Shown in pieces: positions 45,771-56,000 of a DNA stretch of 64,000 bases. The position numbers and the translations under genes are program-made. The first letter of the stretch is position 1. Every line of letters starts with the position of its first letter. The DNA is from Sequoia sempervirens (lineage: Eukaryota; Streptophyta; Pinopsida; Cupressales; Cupressaceae): NCBI GenBank assembly GCA_007258455.2, contig VDFB02254870.1, positions 16,434-80,433 on the forward strand, in the 5' to 3' direction. The notes under the pieces are model-generated. The model was not told where the DNA came from, did no database searches, and saw only the letters and a list, made by a program, of their open reading frames with translations.

Positions 45771-47105
45771 TTGCTGGAACCAGTGGCTGAACCAATGGCG
45801 GAAGCAACAACAGTAGAAGCAGCAAGAGAAACGGTGCCTGTTATGGAAGCAGAGCCGCCAACATCACCAGTATCACAGCGAACACAGGTCCTCATCGACT
45901 TGGATTCGCCACCGAGAGACATTGCTCCAGCACAGTCTCACACATCTAGCGTTCAAGGGCCTCACGTCCCTCCTAGTGAAGTTCGCCGAGATTCTATTTG
46001 GCTCGAAGGCTTCCTAGGAAGGAAGAGGGAAAAACCCTCGTATGAACTTGACTTTACCGAATTCGACCACGTCCCACAAGACACGTCGGCGAAGAAGTTA
46101 AAGAAGCAAGTTCACATAGAAAGGAATGCAGATTGTGAGATCATCATAGAGACTGCCGCTCCACCAGTAGAGAAAAGCATACACGAGGTTCAAGTAGAGG
46201 ACTACACTTTGTCTCAACTTAACCTCGGGAAGACTACACGACAGGTGGAGGCGGATCTTCTCGGAATAGCTTCGGTGAGCGCACAAGAAAGAATGGCCAA
46301 GGATGGTAAAGAAAAGGCAGCCTTAAAGGCTGAAAATCAGAAACTGAGGTCTTACATAACCAGCTTGATACATGGCACACCAAACGTCTCAGCCCTACCG
46401 GCAGGACTACTAGATCTCCCCGCCGAACAAAATCATCGGCAATTGTTAACATTCGGCAAACACTTGAGAAATCAGGTGGAAGAGTTTGTTCTCAAGGGTA
46501 GATGCGTACTGGCGAACCTATACCAGTTACGGGATAGAGCACATGAACTTCGTGTGGAGATCCAGCAGTCGGAACAAAGGATTGCAGAAAAGAGGCTTGA
46601 AGACGAAAGTACAATTGCAGATTTGCAATTAGCATATCAATCAGTATACTCTGAGGAAAACAAGCAACATCTTTTTGCTTGGAAGGAACAATTGGCGTAC
46701 AAGGTGAAAGCCTACGACGCTCATTCAGTAGAGTTGATTGATTACAGAAGGGTGGTTGCCACTATTATCAACTTCGCAAGAATGTTGGTAATATCTTTCC
46801 CTTGCATGGAATATCAGCGTGAGGGAGGAGAATACGTCGAGTTGGTGACTGTACAGAACCAGTTCAGGGATGTCATCCGCAGCACCTTTCTTGACGATCC
46901 AGAGGGTTGTAAGCTGGCTAAGGTAGCAGCTTTATCGACCAAGTTAGAAGAGGCAGCATCTCAATGCATTGACTTCGGAAATCAGCTCACAACGGGTGAG
47001 GTCATGCTCCGACGCCACGTCATCATCCTACAGAGCATTAACTCCCCAGAAGCTGATGAGGTCAATCAATGGATTGAGACACTGTTGATTAATGGCGAGC
47101 TATAA
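45771..47105 (+). CDS. Element 4 protein, C-terminal coiled-coil segment
   Basis: An open frame of 444 codons lies in the same phase as the ORF at 43995. The first 80 residues are Pro/Glu/Thr-rich and followed by a basic stretch (SAKKLKKQ). Long helical segments with heptad-like spacing come next, for example AKDGKEKAALKAENQKL at about residue 180 and IQQSEQRIAEKRLEDES near 265. No catalytic motif is visible. The ATG at 45771 is probably internal to the ancestral frame. A structural, Gag-like role is possible but unproven. Confidence 0.6.
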   Translation: MLEPVAEPMAEATTVEAARETVPVMEAEPPTSPVSQRTQVLIDLDSPPRDIAPAQSHTSSVQGPHVPPSEVRRDSIWLEGFLGRKREKPSYELDFTEFDHVPQDTSAKKLKKQVHIERNADCEIIIETAAPPVEKSIHEVQVEDYTLSQLNLGKTTRQVEADLLGIASVSAQERMAKDGKEKAALKAENQKLRSYITSLIHGTPNVSALPAGLLDLPAEQNHRQLLTFGKHLRNQVEEFVLKGRCVLANLYQLRDRAHELRVEIQQSEQRIAEKRLEDESTIADLQLAYQSVYSEENKQHLFAWKEQLAYKVKAYDAHSVELIDYRRVVATIINFARMLVISFPCMEYQREGGEYVELVTVQNQFRDVIRSTFLDDPEGCKLAKVAALSTKLEEAASQCIDFGNQLTTGEVMLRRHVIILQSINSPEADEVNQWIETLLINGEL

Positions 47106-47156
47106 ATGCACCAGAGAAGGACGCCATACACACTCCAAGTGGCATTCATGAGACTT

Positions 47157-47246
47157 GAGTTGACTTGACGCTTCTTTCCAAGTCAACTCGAGATGCTATT
47201 AAATGTAGTTGGAGTTAACTTGATGCTTCTTTCCAAGTTTAACTCC
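47157..47246 (+). repeat. Two tandem hairpins downstream of the element 4 ORF
   Basis: GAGTTGACTTG (47157-47167) pairs perfectly with CAAGTCAACTC (47179-47189) around an 11-base loop. A diverged duplicate, GGAGTTAACTTG with CAAGTTTAACTCC, follows at 47211-47246 with almost the same loop (TTCTTTC). Related TCAACTGAAGTAG/TTAACTGAAGTAG duplicates follow at about 47396-47470. Confidence 0.75.
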
Positions 47247-47563
47247 ACTTTCCTTAAATCATGCATTGTCAGATCCCACTAATTAAGGATGTCTAATTGA
47301 CTTCCATGATTTGTGGATCTTAGATCTCCACTAAATGTGGATGTCTATTTTGGAGGGAGACTTTACATTTAAGTTCACCTTTAGTTTGCTTTCAGTCAAC
47401 TGAAGTAGTTTCCAGTTGACTCTTTGTTGACTTTCAGTTAACTGAAGTAGCTTTCCAGTTAACTGCTTGTTCCCCCTATTTAGGAATAAATCTTGCTAAA
47501 TTGATTGGCAAGAACTCATTGTTAACTCAAGGAGATTTTGGGGTTGCCCACTCCTTTGAGTCC

Positions 47564-47571
47564 TATAAATA
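47564..47571 (+). promoter_or_regulatory. TATA box in the LTR-like 3' part of element 4
   Basis: TATAAATA is followed by AGAGCCTTGGGCTC. This matches the TATAAATAAGAGACTTGGCC core of the LTR at 15804. It suggests that the 3' part of element 4 is an LTR. Confidence 0.5.
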
Positions 47572-47845
47572 AGAGCCTTGGGCTCATTATTTGTTTAACC
47601 TTTACTTGCTATGCAAAATTGCTGCGCCATTGTTGCCAACACTTTGAAAGCTAATATTTGTTCACTCTTGGATGAGAGTTCGTTGGTTGATTGTAATTGT
47701 GCATGATTTCGTGCCTTTGCTCTCCCAACTTTTGTAGTTCGTTGATGAAGCATTGAAGAGGAATATCAGAAGGCGCTTGCATTTTGATCATCTTATTTGA
47801 GTTATGTCTACGTCCTGTGTTTAATAGCTTGTTGTCTCATTTCCC

Positions 47846-48049
47846 TCCTCGGATAGGAGTCCCTCCTCCTTGGATATTTGTTATTGACAGTTGTCGTTTG
47901 ATGTTGTTTAATGTGTTGACTTCCAAGCTATACTTCGGATAGGAGTCCCTCCTCCTTAGCAAGCTCGTTGGCCAAGGCATCGTGATTTTGTTGTTTCTAG
48001 TAAACTATTTCTTAAGCTCATACCTCGGATAGGAGTCCCTCCTCCTTGG
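47846..48049 (+). repeat. Three copies of a 27-base hairpin module
   Basis: CGGATAGGAGTCCCTCCTCC occurs at about 47850, 47936 and 48026. AGGAG and CTCCT in each copy can form a stem around TCC. It lies in the presumed R/U5 part, the position held by CCCACT...AGTGG modules in other LTRs here. Confidence 0.75.
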
Positions 48050-48491
48050 CAGATCTCAGATCTAGTTTACCGTGCAGAGTGTTTGCTTGTACCAACCTTA
48101 TCCCGGTGTATACCCGAGAGTTCAGAGCCTCGGTCATATCCTCTGGAGACGGCGAATTCAAGTGATCCAACCATCCCATTCCCGCTCCTTTACCCTCATG
48201 CTCTGTTCATCTTGAAGGTATTGGATAGATAAAAGCTAGTTAGTCGTAGTTAAGATCTGCAGAAACCAGAGAAAAGCTTAGCTACGACGCATTGTGTTTG
48301 TGCACCCTTGTGTCCTGCCGCTGAAGCATAAAAAGATAGGAACTTAGTTAAACATTTCCCTTCCCTACGCATTGCTCCCAGCAGAGAGGGACTTCTCCTC
48401 TTTAAATAACGAAGAAGTAAAACATTTGAAATAGCTGAACGTTACAATCAGCACCCGTAGGTGCTAATTTAAACGCCAAATGCATTTAACA

Positions 48492-48858
48492 TTGGAAGAG
48501 CAGATCTGATTTGTAATCCTGTATTTCACTAGAATTTCATCAATACAATTCAATTGCAAGTTAGCATTCGACTCGAGGTATGACTAGTTGATGAATGGTG
48601 TTCCTAAATTTTTAATTTTACAATTTTATGCATTGCTGTTTGAAATCAGAAAAATTAGAAGTTTATTTCAGTTTAATTCCTTTGTATCTCAAGAGCAAAT
48701 TGCATTCATATTTGGTAAAACTCAAAAAGTCCCAAAAAAAAAAAATCAAAAAAACGCAAAAACAAAGCAAAAACAAGAACCTACCTATTCGTTGGTCAAA
48801 GACATTGAAAAGACAAAACTCAGAAAAATCAGATCAGATTTGGGTTGGGGATCTTTCA
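48492..48858 (+). repeat. 5' LTR of element 2, second part
   Basis: It is collinear with 55654-56088, from GCAGATCTGATTTGTAATCC to GGATCTTTCA. The terminal CA at 48858 is followed by the primer site. Confidence 0.9.
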
Positions 48859-48859
48859 G

Positions 48860-48872
48860 TGGTATTAGAGCC
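48860..48872 (+). promoter_or_regulatory. Primer binding site of element 2
   Basis: TGGTATTAGAGCC differs by one base from the Met-tRNA primer site TGGTATCAGAGCC of element 1. It begins two bases after the LTR end. Confidence 0.85.
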
Positions 48873-48957
48873 TGGATTCTGCTAGCTTGTTGGTTGGATT
48901 CAAGTTGTGTATACTACAATGGATTGCTTTCCAGTTTGGACAGCGAGATAGGTCATC

Positions 48958-50226
48958 ATGGCAAGGTTGTTTAGCAACAAACAAGCATGGAAAGAATTTG
49001 AACAAACACAACACAAGATCATTCGTAAATTGCAGCATGTTGAGGATTCCCTTTCGAGGAAAATTAGACACACTACTGGTTCATATCCATCTACAAGAGC
49101 AGCTAAGAGTTTTCATGCTTCACCAACAAATAAAGCAATTATGGCCAGCTATGACAAGTATCGCTCTCTTCCTCAAAAGATACAAGACATGCTTTCTTTC
49201 ACACAATTCTTGGGTATACTGGACGAGGATGAGGATGATTCGAAGTTTTCAAGTCCATATCAACAGCAAAAGAAGAAAGAAATATCAAAAGATAGTAAAG
49301 AAGCCACTGGAAAAGGTGAAGAGTTTAATGTGCAAGACCAAGGAAAAGAAGAAACACTTATTTGTAGTTTGCAGCCTACAAGTGATCACAATGAATGCGA
49401 AAATCAGTCATCATGTGGGAGTTCTAAAGAAGAAATAACTTTGGATCAAAGGGAGATACATAGCACACCATTGAGTCATCATGTTGATCACAAAGTGGAA
49501 GGGCTTACGATCACAGGTCATCCCATTAGAGGTGTTGAAAACATGACGCCAAGGTTTGACACCTATTTTGATTTTTGTAACAACAGTTCTAGTCATGTAG
49601 TAGCATGTATTTCACATGAAGGTAATGATGTTGTTGAGTCCTCCTATGATGATACACAAGTTGAGAGTGCTACACATGAGGTATATATTGTGGATTCAAA
49701 CCACAAAAGTCCTGATTTTATTCACCACACTATGGAAGATGTTATAAGGACACAAGGGTTGTGTGATGGGTGGTCACTAAGAGCTAAGAAGGCCAAAATG
49801 CTTGCTGCCCAAGCAAGACAGCACTTGCATGAGGTCAAGGAAAGATGCAATCAGCTTGATAATGCAAGAAGACAAAGAGAATCATACATTAGGTCCTTAT
49901 TTCTTCCAAGGGTAGAATGCATGGATGATGGGCATACAAGTGAAGAGCTTTTTGAGGTAAGCCCACAAGAAGAGCATGCTGAGTTGTGTGATGAAGAAAG
50001 GAGGAATGATGTAGGAGATTCAGTTTGGTCCAGTTTGCATTACGAAGTTTATGACTTCCCTCTTTTAGAGAGCCTCTTGAAGGCTCAAAACAATGATGAT
50101 AATACATACACACTTGTTGGGCCAGCCACAAGTGATATGTCCATGTATGTGCAATGGAATATATTTGAATTCATTTCGGTTATTCATGCATCTTCTATGG
50201 TGAAAGGACAATTGTTGAGATCATAG
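48958..50226 (+). CDS. Element 2 gag-like protein, N-terminal part
   Basis: A 422-codon open frame starts 85 bases after the primer site. The basic N-terminal region (MARLFSNKQAWKEFEQTQHK) is followed by an acidic region. An LICSLQPT...ENQSS segment at about residue 137 matches an ELQPT...NQSS segment in element 1. From W272 a helical module follows (WSLRAKKAKMLAAQARQ) ending RSLFLPRVEC; a second copy is at 50550. The stop at 50226 is probably secondary, as coding sense continues in the same frame from 50248. The family is otherwise unrecognised. Confidence 0.7.
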   Translation: MARLFSNKQAWKEFEQTQHKIIRKLQHVEDSLSRKIRHTTGSYPSTRAAKSFHASPTNKAIMASYDKYRSLPQKIQDMLSFTQFLGILDEDEDDSKFSSPYQQQKKKEISKDSKEATGKGEEFNVQDQGKEETLICSLQPTSDHNECENQSSCGSSKEEITLDQREIHSTPLSHHVDHKVEGLTITGHPIRGVENMTPRFDTYFDFCNNSSSHVVACISHEGNDVVESSYDDTQVESATHEVYIVDSNHKSPDFIHHTMEDVIRTQGLCDGWSLRAKKAKMLAAQARQHLHEVKERCNQLDNARRQRESYIRSLFLPRVECMDDGHTSEELFEVSPQEEHAELCDEERRNDVGDSVWSSLHYEVYDFPLLESLLKAQNNDDNTYTLVGPATSDMSMYVQWNIFEFISVIHASSMVKGQLLRS

Positions 50227-50247
50227 GAAGCATTTTGTTTTAAAAAG

Positions 50248-50535
50248 TTGAACAAAGAGACTAAGAGGTTGCTTACTAAAAAGATCTTGCATTTTGATAA
50301 TGTTTGGTTTGTTCAAGACTTCAACAAAATGGAGTTGGAGTTTATGGCTGCTGGTAAGAAAATTGTGCTTAAAGCTCTTTCAGATGGTGGGCATATACAA
50401 ATTTCAGCACATAGGTTTGAGTCTTCCTTCACTCATAATGGTAACAGCAGCCTAATGACTCCTATTGATGAGGAAATAAGCCACCTAAGATCTGATTTTT
50501 GTACCATAACATGGGTGATGTGGGTAAGACACTAG
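50248..50535 (+). pseudogene. Truncated protease-tail copy in element 2
   Basis: The frame is the same as the preceding ORF. It encodes FVQDFNKMELEF and GKKIVLKAL, matching the segment just after the retropepsin core at 51297 (FVQDFNKMVLEF, GKHIVLKVL). The protease core itself is missing. It is best read as the first half of an internal duplication that has lost about 207 bp relative to the second half. Confidence 0.7.
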
Positions 50536-51596
50536 ACATGTACAATAAGTGGAGTCAAAGAGCATCAAAAGCTAAGGCACATGCTGCCCAAGCACAACAA
50601 CAATTGCAAGAAATCAGAGATCGGTGCAAATACATGGAACAAATAGGACAGTGGAGGGAAAATTACTTTAGATCCATGTTTCTTCCAAGGAAGGAATGTA
50701 TACAGGTTGAACAAGCAAAGGAAGATCTCATAGGCAATGAAACAAAGACTGAAATCAGTCTTAATCTTCAGTTTGGGAACAGCAGTGATATACTCCACTT
50801 TCCTAATAACATTGCCACTAATAGTTATGAAGAAAGTAGTGGTATCATTCCTACTATTGATGGACTACAAGAGGCAAGTATGATACATGACAATTTTGAT
50901 GATGTCTCTTGTTTGAAGACTGAGTTTATGCACTTTGATACACCTGATGTTGCACATAGCACTATTTCTACTCTTTTCAGTGTTCCTAGATATCACTTTT
51001 TCGTATGGAAAGGAATTGTCAAGGAACAACGGGTGTTATGCTTGGTAGATAGTGGTGCTACTCATAGTTTCATCAATGAGGGCTTTGTAGCCAATATGGA
51101 ACTAGAAGCTGAAGAGTTTGAAGGATTCCAAGTCATGCTAGCGGATGGTTCCAAAACGAGTTGCACAAGGAGGATACCACAATTATCCATTGCATTGGAT
51201 AATTATTCTTTCATAGATGACTACTTTGTTGTAGGTATTGGTGGAGAGTCGGATGTGGTACTTGGTGTGCAATGGTTGAAGTCTCTTGGAAGGTTTGTCC
51301 AAGACTTCAACAAGATGGTGTTAGAGTTTACTCATATGGGTAAACACATTGTGCTTAAGGTACTTGAATATGAGACTAAAAATGGGACAGCGAAGACCAT
51401 GTTAGTTTGCTCTAACTTTGATGACACCAAAGGTATGGATACAAGGAAACAATTCAGTCATAATTCTCTGATTTATAACGGTAGTGATTCATCCTCCCTT
51501 TTTCATGATTTTGGTGCTTCTAATCATAGGGAAACGAGTCATGATAATTCTATTATGGTGGGTACACATGATGCATGCTTTGGTCATGATAAGTGA
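50499..51596 (+). CDS. Element 2 retropepsin-like aspartic protease segment
   Basis: The 365-codon frame starts with the second copy of the helical module (W18, WSQRASKAKAHAAQAQQ) and continues to a retropepsin domain. The catalytic motif is VDSGATHSF with Asp at residue 184. It is followed by VMLADGSKTSC, an IGGESDVVLGVQWL flap/C-terminal pattern and FVQDFNKMVLEF. This is the RVP_2-type protease of plant Ty3/gypsy elements. No reverse transcriptase follows, which is unusual because in gypsy elements the RT lies just downstream. The frame differs from that of the ORF before it. Confidence 0.85.
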   Translation: MYHNMGDVGKTLDMYNKWSQRASKAKAHAAQAQQQLQEIRDRCKYMEQIGQWRENYFRSMFLPRKECIQVEQAKEDLIGNETKTEISLNLQFGNSSDILHFPNNIATNSYEESSGIIPTIDGLQEASMIHDNFDDVSCLKTEFMHFDTPDVAHSTISTLFSVPRYHFFVWKGIVKEQRVLCLVDSGATHSFINEGFVANMELEAEEFEGFQVMLADGSKTSCTRRIPQLSIALDNYSFIDDYFVVGIGGESDVVLGVQWLKSLGRFVQDFNKMVLEFTHMGKHIVLKVLEYETKNGTAKTMLVCSNFDDTKGMDTRKQFSHNSLIYNGSDSSSLFHDFGASNHRETSHDNSIMVGTHDACFGHDK

Positions 51597-51676
51597 CATG
51601 ATATGTCTCATGTTAGGACTTAGTTTAGACACTTTGGAGCAGTGGATATGACCCAGTCCCAAATGTTGAATGATGA

Positions 51677-52645
51677 TTGGCTAGAGAGGGCAAGGAAAGC
51701 CATGTTGATAATGAGAAACAAGAACTATCTAACATCCAAAATTCTGAGTTTTCAGTTGATGTTGACAATTTCATTAAGGTGTATCATGATTTTATGGGTG
51801 ATATGTTCAATGGATCAGCCACTCCTAGTTTGACTTTGGGTATTAATGGAGACAACTACAATACAACTATGGATTTGTCACCTATTTCATATGCTTATGC
51901 AACTGTTTATTGGTTGGGTTGTGACATAATTTTCATGGATTCATGGTTGTCATGTGGTTGTCCTACATGTTTATACATTGTATATTCAGATTTATCTGGG
52001 TCTACATCAGTTTTTGAGTTGGATTGGAGTGTGTGGAGACACGATTACTTGATAGGTAAGGTGTATGAGATGGGTTTCTTTTTTATGCATGGGTATACAA
52101 ACATCATTGACTTCACTTTAGTTGTTGGTCTGATTTATAATAGGAGCCTTGTGGTGGGAAGTTTGACAGCTCATGAGAGGATTTTTCAGTATGTCACACA
52201 CCTTGGGACAGCAAGCTATGATAGCATCTATGAAGGAAAACGTGGAAGGTACAAATTTAAGGTGGGTCTCAAGTTGGTGATCAGCCATCTCCCATCTTTA
52301 CATGGTTTCATTCATCTTCTTGTTATGCAAGAATATGTGATAAGAATTGAAGAACCACATTGCATGCAAGTTTTGACATTGTGCCTTTGTTTCATAACAA
52401 TATCATTCCTTGATCACACTTGGAGAGTATATTTGGTAAATGAAGAAGACATCATGGAGCATGTAGAGAACAATAATACTTCATATTCGAACCTTTGGGT
52501 TTTGAGTTACAACACAAGGATAGAGGGTTGCTCTACATTTTTTAGCATGGAATTTTCAGCCATAGTTCATTGGGTTAGAGTTCTCGCAATGGTGATAGAT
52601 GGTTGTTTCATACTATCGATCACAGACTTTAGTTTGGTCCTTTAG
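51677..52645 (+). CDS. Element 2 unknown protein segment after the protease
   Basis: A 322-codon open frame is rich in aromatic and Cys residues (SWLSCGCPTCLYIVYSDLSG). No RT, RNase H or integrase motif is visible, and hydrophobic stretches are short. It fills the place of pol and resembles in composition the Phe/Trp/His-rich second half of the element 1 protein. It may be strongly changed coding sequence or a lineage-specific domain. Confidence 0.5.
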   Translation: MAREGKESHVDNEKQELSNIQNSEFSVDVDNFIKVYHDFMGDMFNGSATPSLTLGINGDNYNTTMDLSPISYAYATVYWLGCDIIFMDSWLSCGCPTCLYIVYSDLSGSTSVFELDWSVWRHDYLIGKVYEMGFFFMHGYTNIIDFTLVVGLIYNRSLVVGSLTAHERIFQYVTHLGTASYDSIYEGKRGRYKFKVGLKLVISHLPSLHGFIHLLVMQEYVIRIEEPHCMQVLTLCLCFITISFLDHTWRVYLVNEEDIMEHVENNNTSYSNLWVLSYNTRIEGCSTFFSMEFSAIVHWVRVLAMVIDGCFILSITDFSLVL

Positions 52646-53085
52646 GACAGCAGCTAGATGGGGAATTTGAAAACATTGGGATCATTCTTTCTTTCTTTTT
52701 TAAAGGTTGGCATAATGATGAGCTCCCATCATCCTTTGACATTAGAGGTACCTGTGGTTTCTATTGGAGTGAGGTTCTCAGTTGGATAGATGATGTCCTC
52801 ATTTATAATAAAAGCACATGGCAGATTGACTTGATTGATTATACACGTAGGATGATTTGGGATTCTGGCATTCACATGATTGGTGCATTGTTTCTTATGG
52901 ATCATACTAAGTTGCTTCACAACTCCAGGCATAGTGATGTTGATATCAGATTAGCACAGCGGATTAGTGGAGCAGCATTCTTGAGGTACATATGGTATCC
53001 CGGTATTTGGTTTCGGCATGTAGGTGCAGATTGTTTGAGGGCAAACAATCTCCAGGAAGGGAGGAATGTAATGTCCCTTCCTTAG
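52646..53085 (+). pseudogene. Element 2 C-terminal segment ending in the 3' LTR
   Basis: The frame 52831-53085 ends FLRYIWYPGIWF, then CLRANNLQEGRNVMSLP. The first words match FLRWVWEPGI of element 1, and the last resemble plant gypsy polyprotein tails. The stop lies 16 bases inside the 3' LTR. Sequence at 52646-52830 is coding-like but broken. Confidence 0.6.
53053..53066 (+). promoter_or_regulatory. Polypurine tract of element 2
   Basis: AGGAAGGGAGGAA lies directly before TGTAATGTCCC of the 3' LTR. Confidence 0.75.
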
Positions 53086-56000
53086 GCAGCTCAGACTATA
53101 GCGGAGTTTGGCCTACTATTAGAGTTCTCGTAGGTCAGCAGAATGGTTAGGGGGACCCGACCCAACCGAGGGATGCAGAGCTTAGCTGGGGGGCTTTATG
53201 AGTCTTTCCGTTTGGAGTTTAGTTGATGAATCCAGGGATAAATTGGAAATATTAAAGTTTGTTTTAATGGAATAGTAAAAGTGAATAGTAACAGATAATT
53301 ATAAAGTGAATAGTGAAAAATGCCCCCATCCTAGTGAAACAAAGTTGTTTTTAAAAAGTGGCCCTTTCTTTTGATGAAGAAAAGACCCTTGAGGAGGAAT
53401 ATTTTATTATTTTTTATAAAAAAGCTCATGGGAGGTTATAAAGTGAATTTTGGGCTTCTATTTTGGCATTCTATTGTCATTTTTCATATTAGCATTTGCC
53501 GGTGGAGCTCTGGAGAAGGGTTTCAACAGTGTTTCAACCTTTTGGGAAAGAAAACTCTCAAAGGCTATCGTGAATTGGACGAGAACCCAATTCACCTTTG
53601 AGGAGGGCCTACCTTAGGTCTTCGTTTGGGCTTCATTGGAGGAGTTTCAAGTAGTTATTTTTCAGATTTGAGTTTGCAGCAGTGTTATATCATCATACTT
53701 CTTCAGATCAGAGGCAGCCATTGATAGATCGAACCTCTCCCAGGCCAATAGTATCACATATTTGCATCCTACTTGCTGGTAGCAGGCAACTAGGATTTTG
53801 GAGGTCAGATTTGTCAATTTGGAAAGCAAATTTATGGATTTTGGTGACTGATTTTGTAATAAACCGGACTAATTTTTTTTTTTTGTTTTTTCAAATGCAA
53901 TTACAATCAACATGCACCCGTTAAGGTTAGCTCTAAACCAAAACGTTGCGTAAGCAACTCTAACCAAGAATGTACACCAGGATCCCGATGTGGGAAAGGT
54001 GTGAGCATATGGTCAGAGGATCTAATGCAGATGCAAACTGAAAGGGAACTCTAACCAAGAATGCGTCTAGGATAGATGAGCATATGGTCAGAGGATCAAG
54101 ATGCAGATGAGCTGAAGTAACTCTAACCAAGAATGGCGCCGAGTGATGGCGAGCATGTGGTCAGAGGATCCCTACAACTACTAACTGAAAGTAAATAGAC
54201 GGCAAGCCAACCTCTTCCACTTATTCAGTGGGAAGTACATGTACTACTGTTCAGCTTACAATAAGTTAGAGAGCCTACCAAGAACACAAGATTAGAAGCT
54301 TTAGATGCTGCAATAATTTTAACTAATCTCTAATGCCCCCAAATCCCTTTAGTATCAACTTCTCACTCACTAATGACTTTTTCCCAAGTCTGATATGACT
54401 GATTATGACAGAAAATTGCATAGACCAGCAACACAGTAACTTACTAAAATGCTCACAAATCACTCTAAACTCACCCAAATCACATGAGACTAAATGCATT
54501 CAACTCCTAATATGATGGTGCCCCAAAAGTGACTGAGAAACCAACCCAAATAACTCCTATTTATTTTGCACGGAAATCAATGCATCCTCAAAAAAGTACA
54601 GCCCTCAAGGAGGGGCGATTTTGCTCCATAAAATTCAAGACACATTTAAAAAATCTGAAACTTGACCTGCTAGGTCGCCCTTGGCAGGAAATCAGATTGG
54701 TTCAATACCCAGAACTGCAATATTTTTATTTCAAGAGATATGATCAATTCTTACAATCAGCTGTGATAATCAGCAACTCCAGAAACAAGACTAAATGCAA
54801 GGAAACTGAACTAATATGCTGGTAACTCAAATGCAATACTGAAAACAAACTTACTACAATCTACCTCTCAACTAGTTGCTATCTTTCAAGCAAGAAGATG
54901 AGCCAAGCTAGGAGGTGTGCTTTGCTCGAAGCAATCTGTCACCATTTCGACAGCATGTCTTTACTGAAAATATGAGATGTCCAAATGAAGAGAAGAAGCC
55001 AACATTTATAGATTGGAAGAGAATCCTCTAGAAGCTTCAAGAAGGGCGCCCTAATTTCAAATTTGAATTCAACTTATTTCCCTCCAAAGGTGGCGTCCAT
55101 TTCTCAAGGCAATATTTTTACTTTATAAAAATTAATCTCTCTCCATAAGTAGGCGTCCCACTTCTTCAACCCTTAATTTGGCCTTAAAAATATAAGTTAT
55201 CTCCACATGAAGCATTTACCCATAAAGTCCCCCTTTTTAAAACAACATAAAGTTGTAATGCTAGGCCAAGGGGTTATAATATTAAAATATAACATTATAG
55301 TATAAAAATAACTTCTCTCTCCAAAAAATGCATCCAAGGGCCAAAGAATCAAATTATCAACTGAACTGGTTGAAGACGAGAACCAACTGTACTGTAGCCA
55401 ACAAGACCACTGCCAGAAATAGAATTTACTAAAAATAGTAAATTCATGAAGTTGCTCGAAACACCAAACCGACTATACCATTGCGAAGCTCTCTGAAAAC
55501 CCAGAAAGAATCTGCAATCCAATTTCCAAACTTCAAGCAACAACCTCAAAAACAGGAAACCCTAATTTCACCATCCAAGTAGCCTACGGGTCTCCGGAAT
55601 AGGCCAACGGCCAACTGGAAAGATCACATTTGAGAAGGGGACATTACAGATTTTGCTAGTCGTTCCATCCTCAAGGGCAGTCGTACCATCTGTGTTGCTG
55701 CTAGGGTTTGGACAGAATATTGGAGGAGCATATCTGATTTGTAATCCTGTATTTCACTGCAATTTCATCAAAAAAATTCAATTGCAAGTTAGCATTGGAC
55801 TCCGAGTATGACTAGTTGATGAATGGTGTTCCTAAATTTTTAATTTTACAATTTTATGCATTGTTGTTTGAAATCAAAAAAATTAAAAGTTTATTTCAGT
55901 TTAATTCCTTTGTATCTCAAGAGAAAATTGCATTCATATTTGGTAAAACTCAAAATGTCCCAAAAAAAAAAAAAATCAGAAAAACGCAAAAATAAAGCAA

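Larger units (their letters stand above)
41860..48491 (+). mobile_element. Element 4: 6.6-kb insertion with coiled-coil ORFs and no recognised pol
   Basis: The uninterrupted 3' LTR of element 2 shows that this block is an insertion. It starts TGTTGTACCCC and ends ATTTAACA (TGTT/AACA ends). The flanks TGGGA and TTGGA are a possible 5-bp TSD with one mismatch. A 2.1-kb leader with GGCGCC repeats precedes about 3.1 kb of mostly collinear coding sequence. About 1.4 kb of LTR-like sequence follows, with a TATA box at 47564. I could not find a matching direct repeat at the left end, a primer site or any polymerase. It may be a damaged LTR element or another type. Confidence 0.7.

Noticed and set aside
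45554..45922. Minus-strand 122-codon frame
   Set aside because: It is antisense to the element 4 coding region, with repetitive Ala/Ser/Gly composition.
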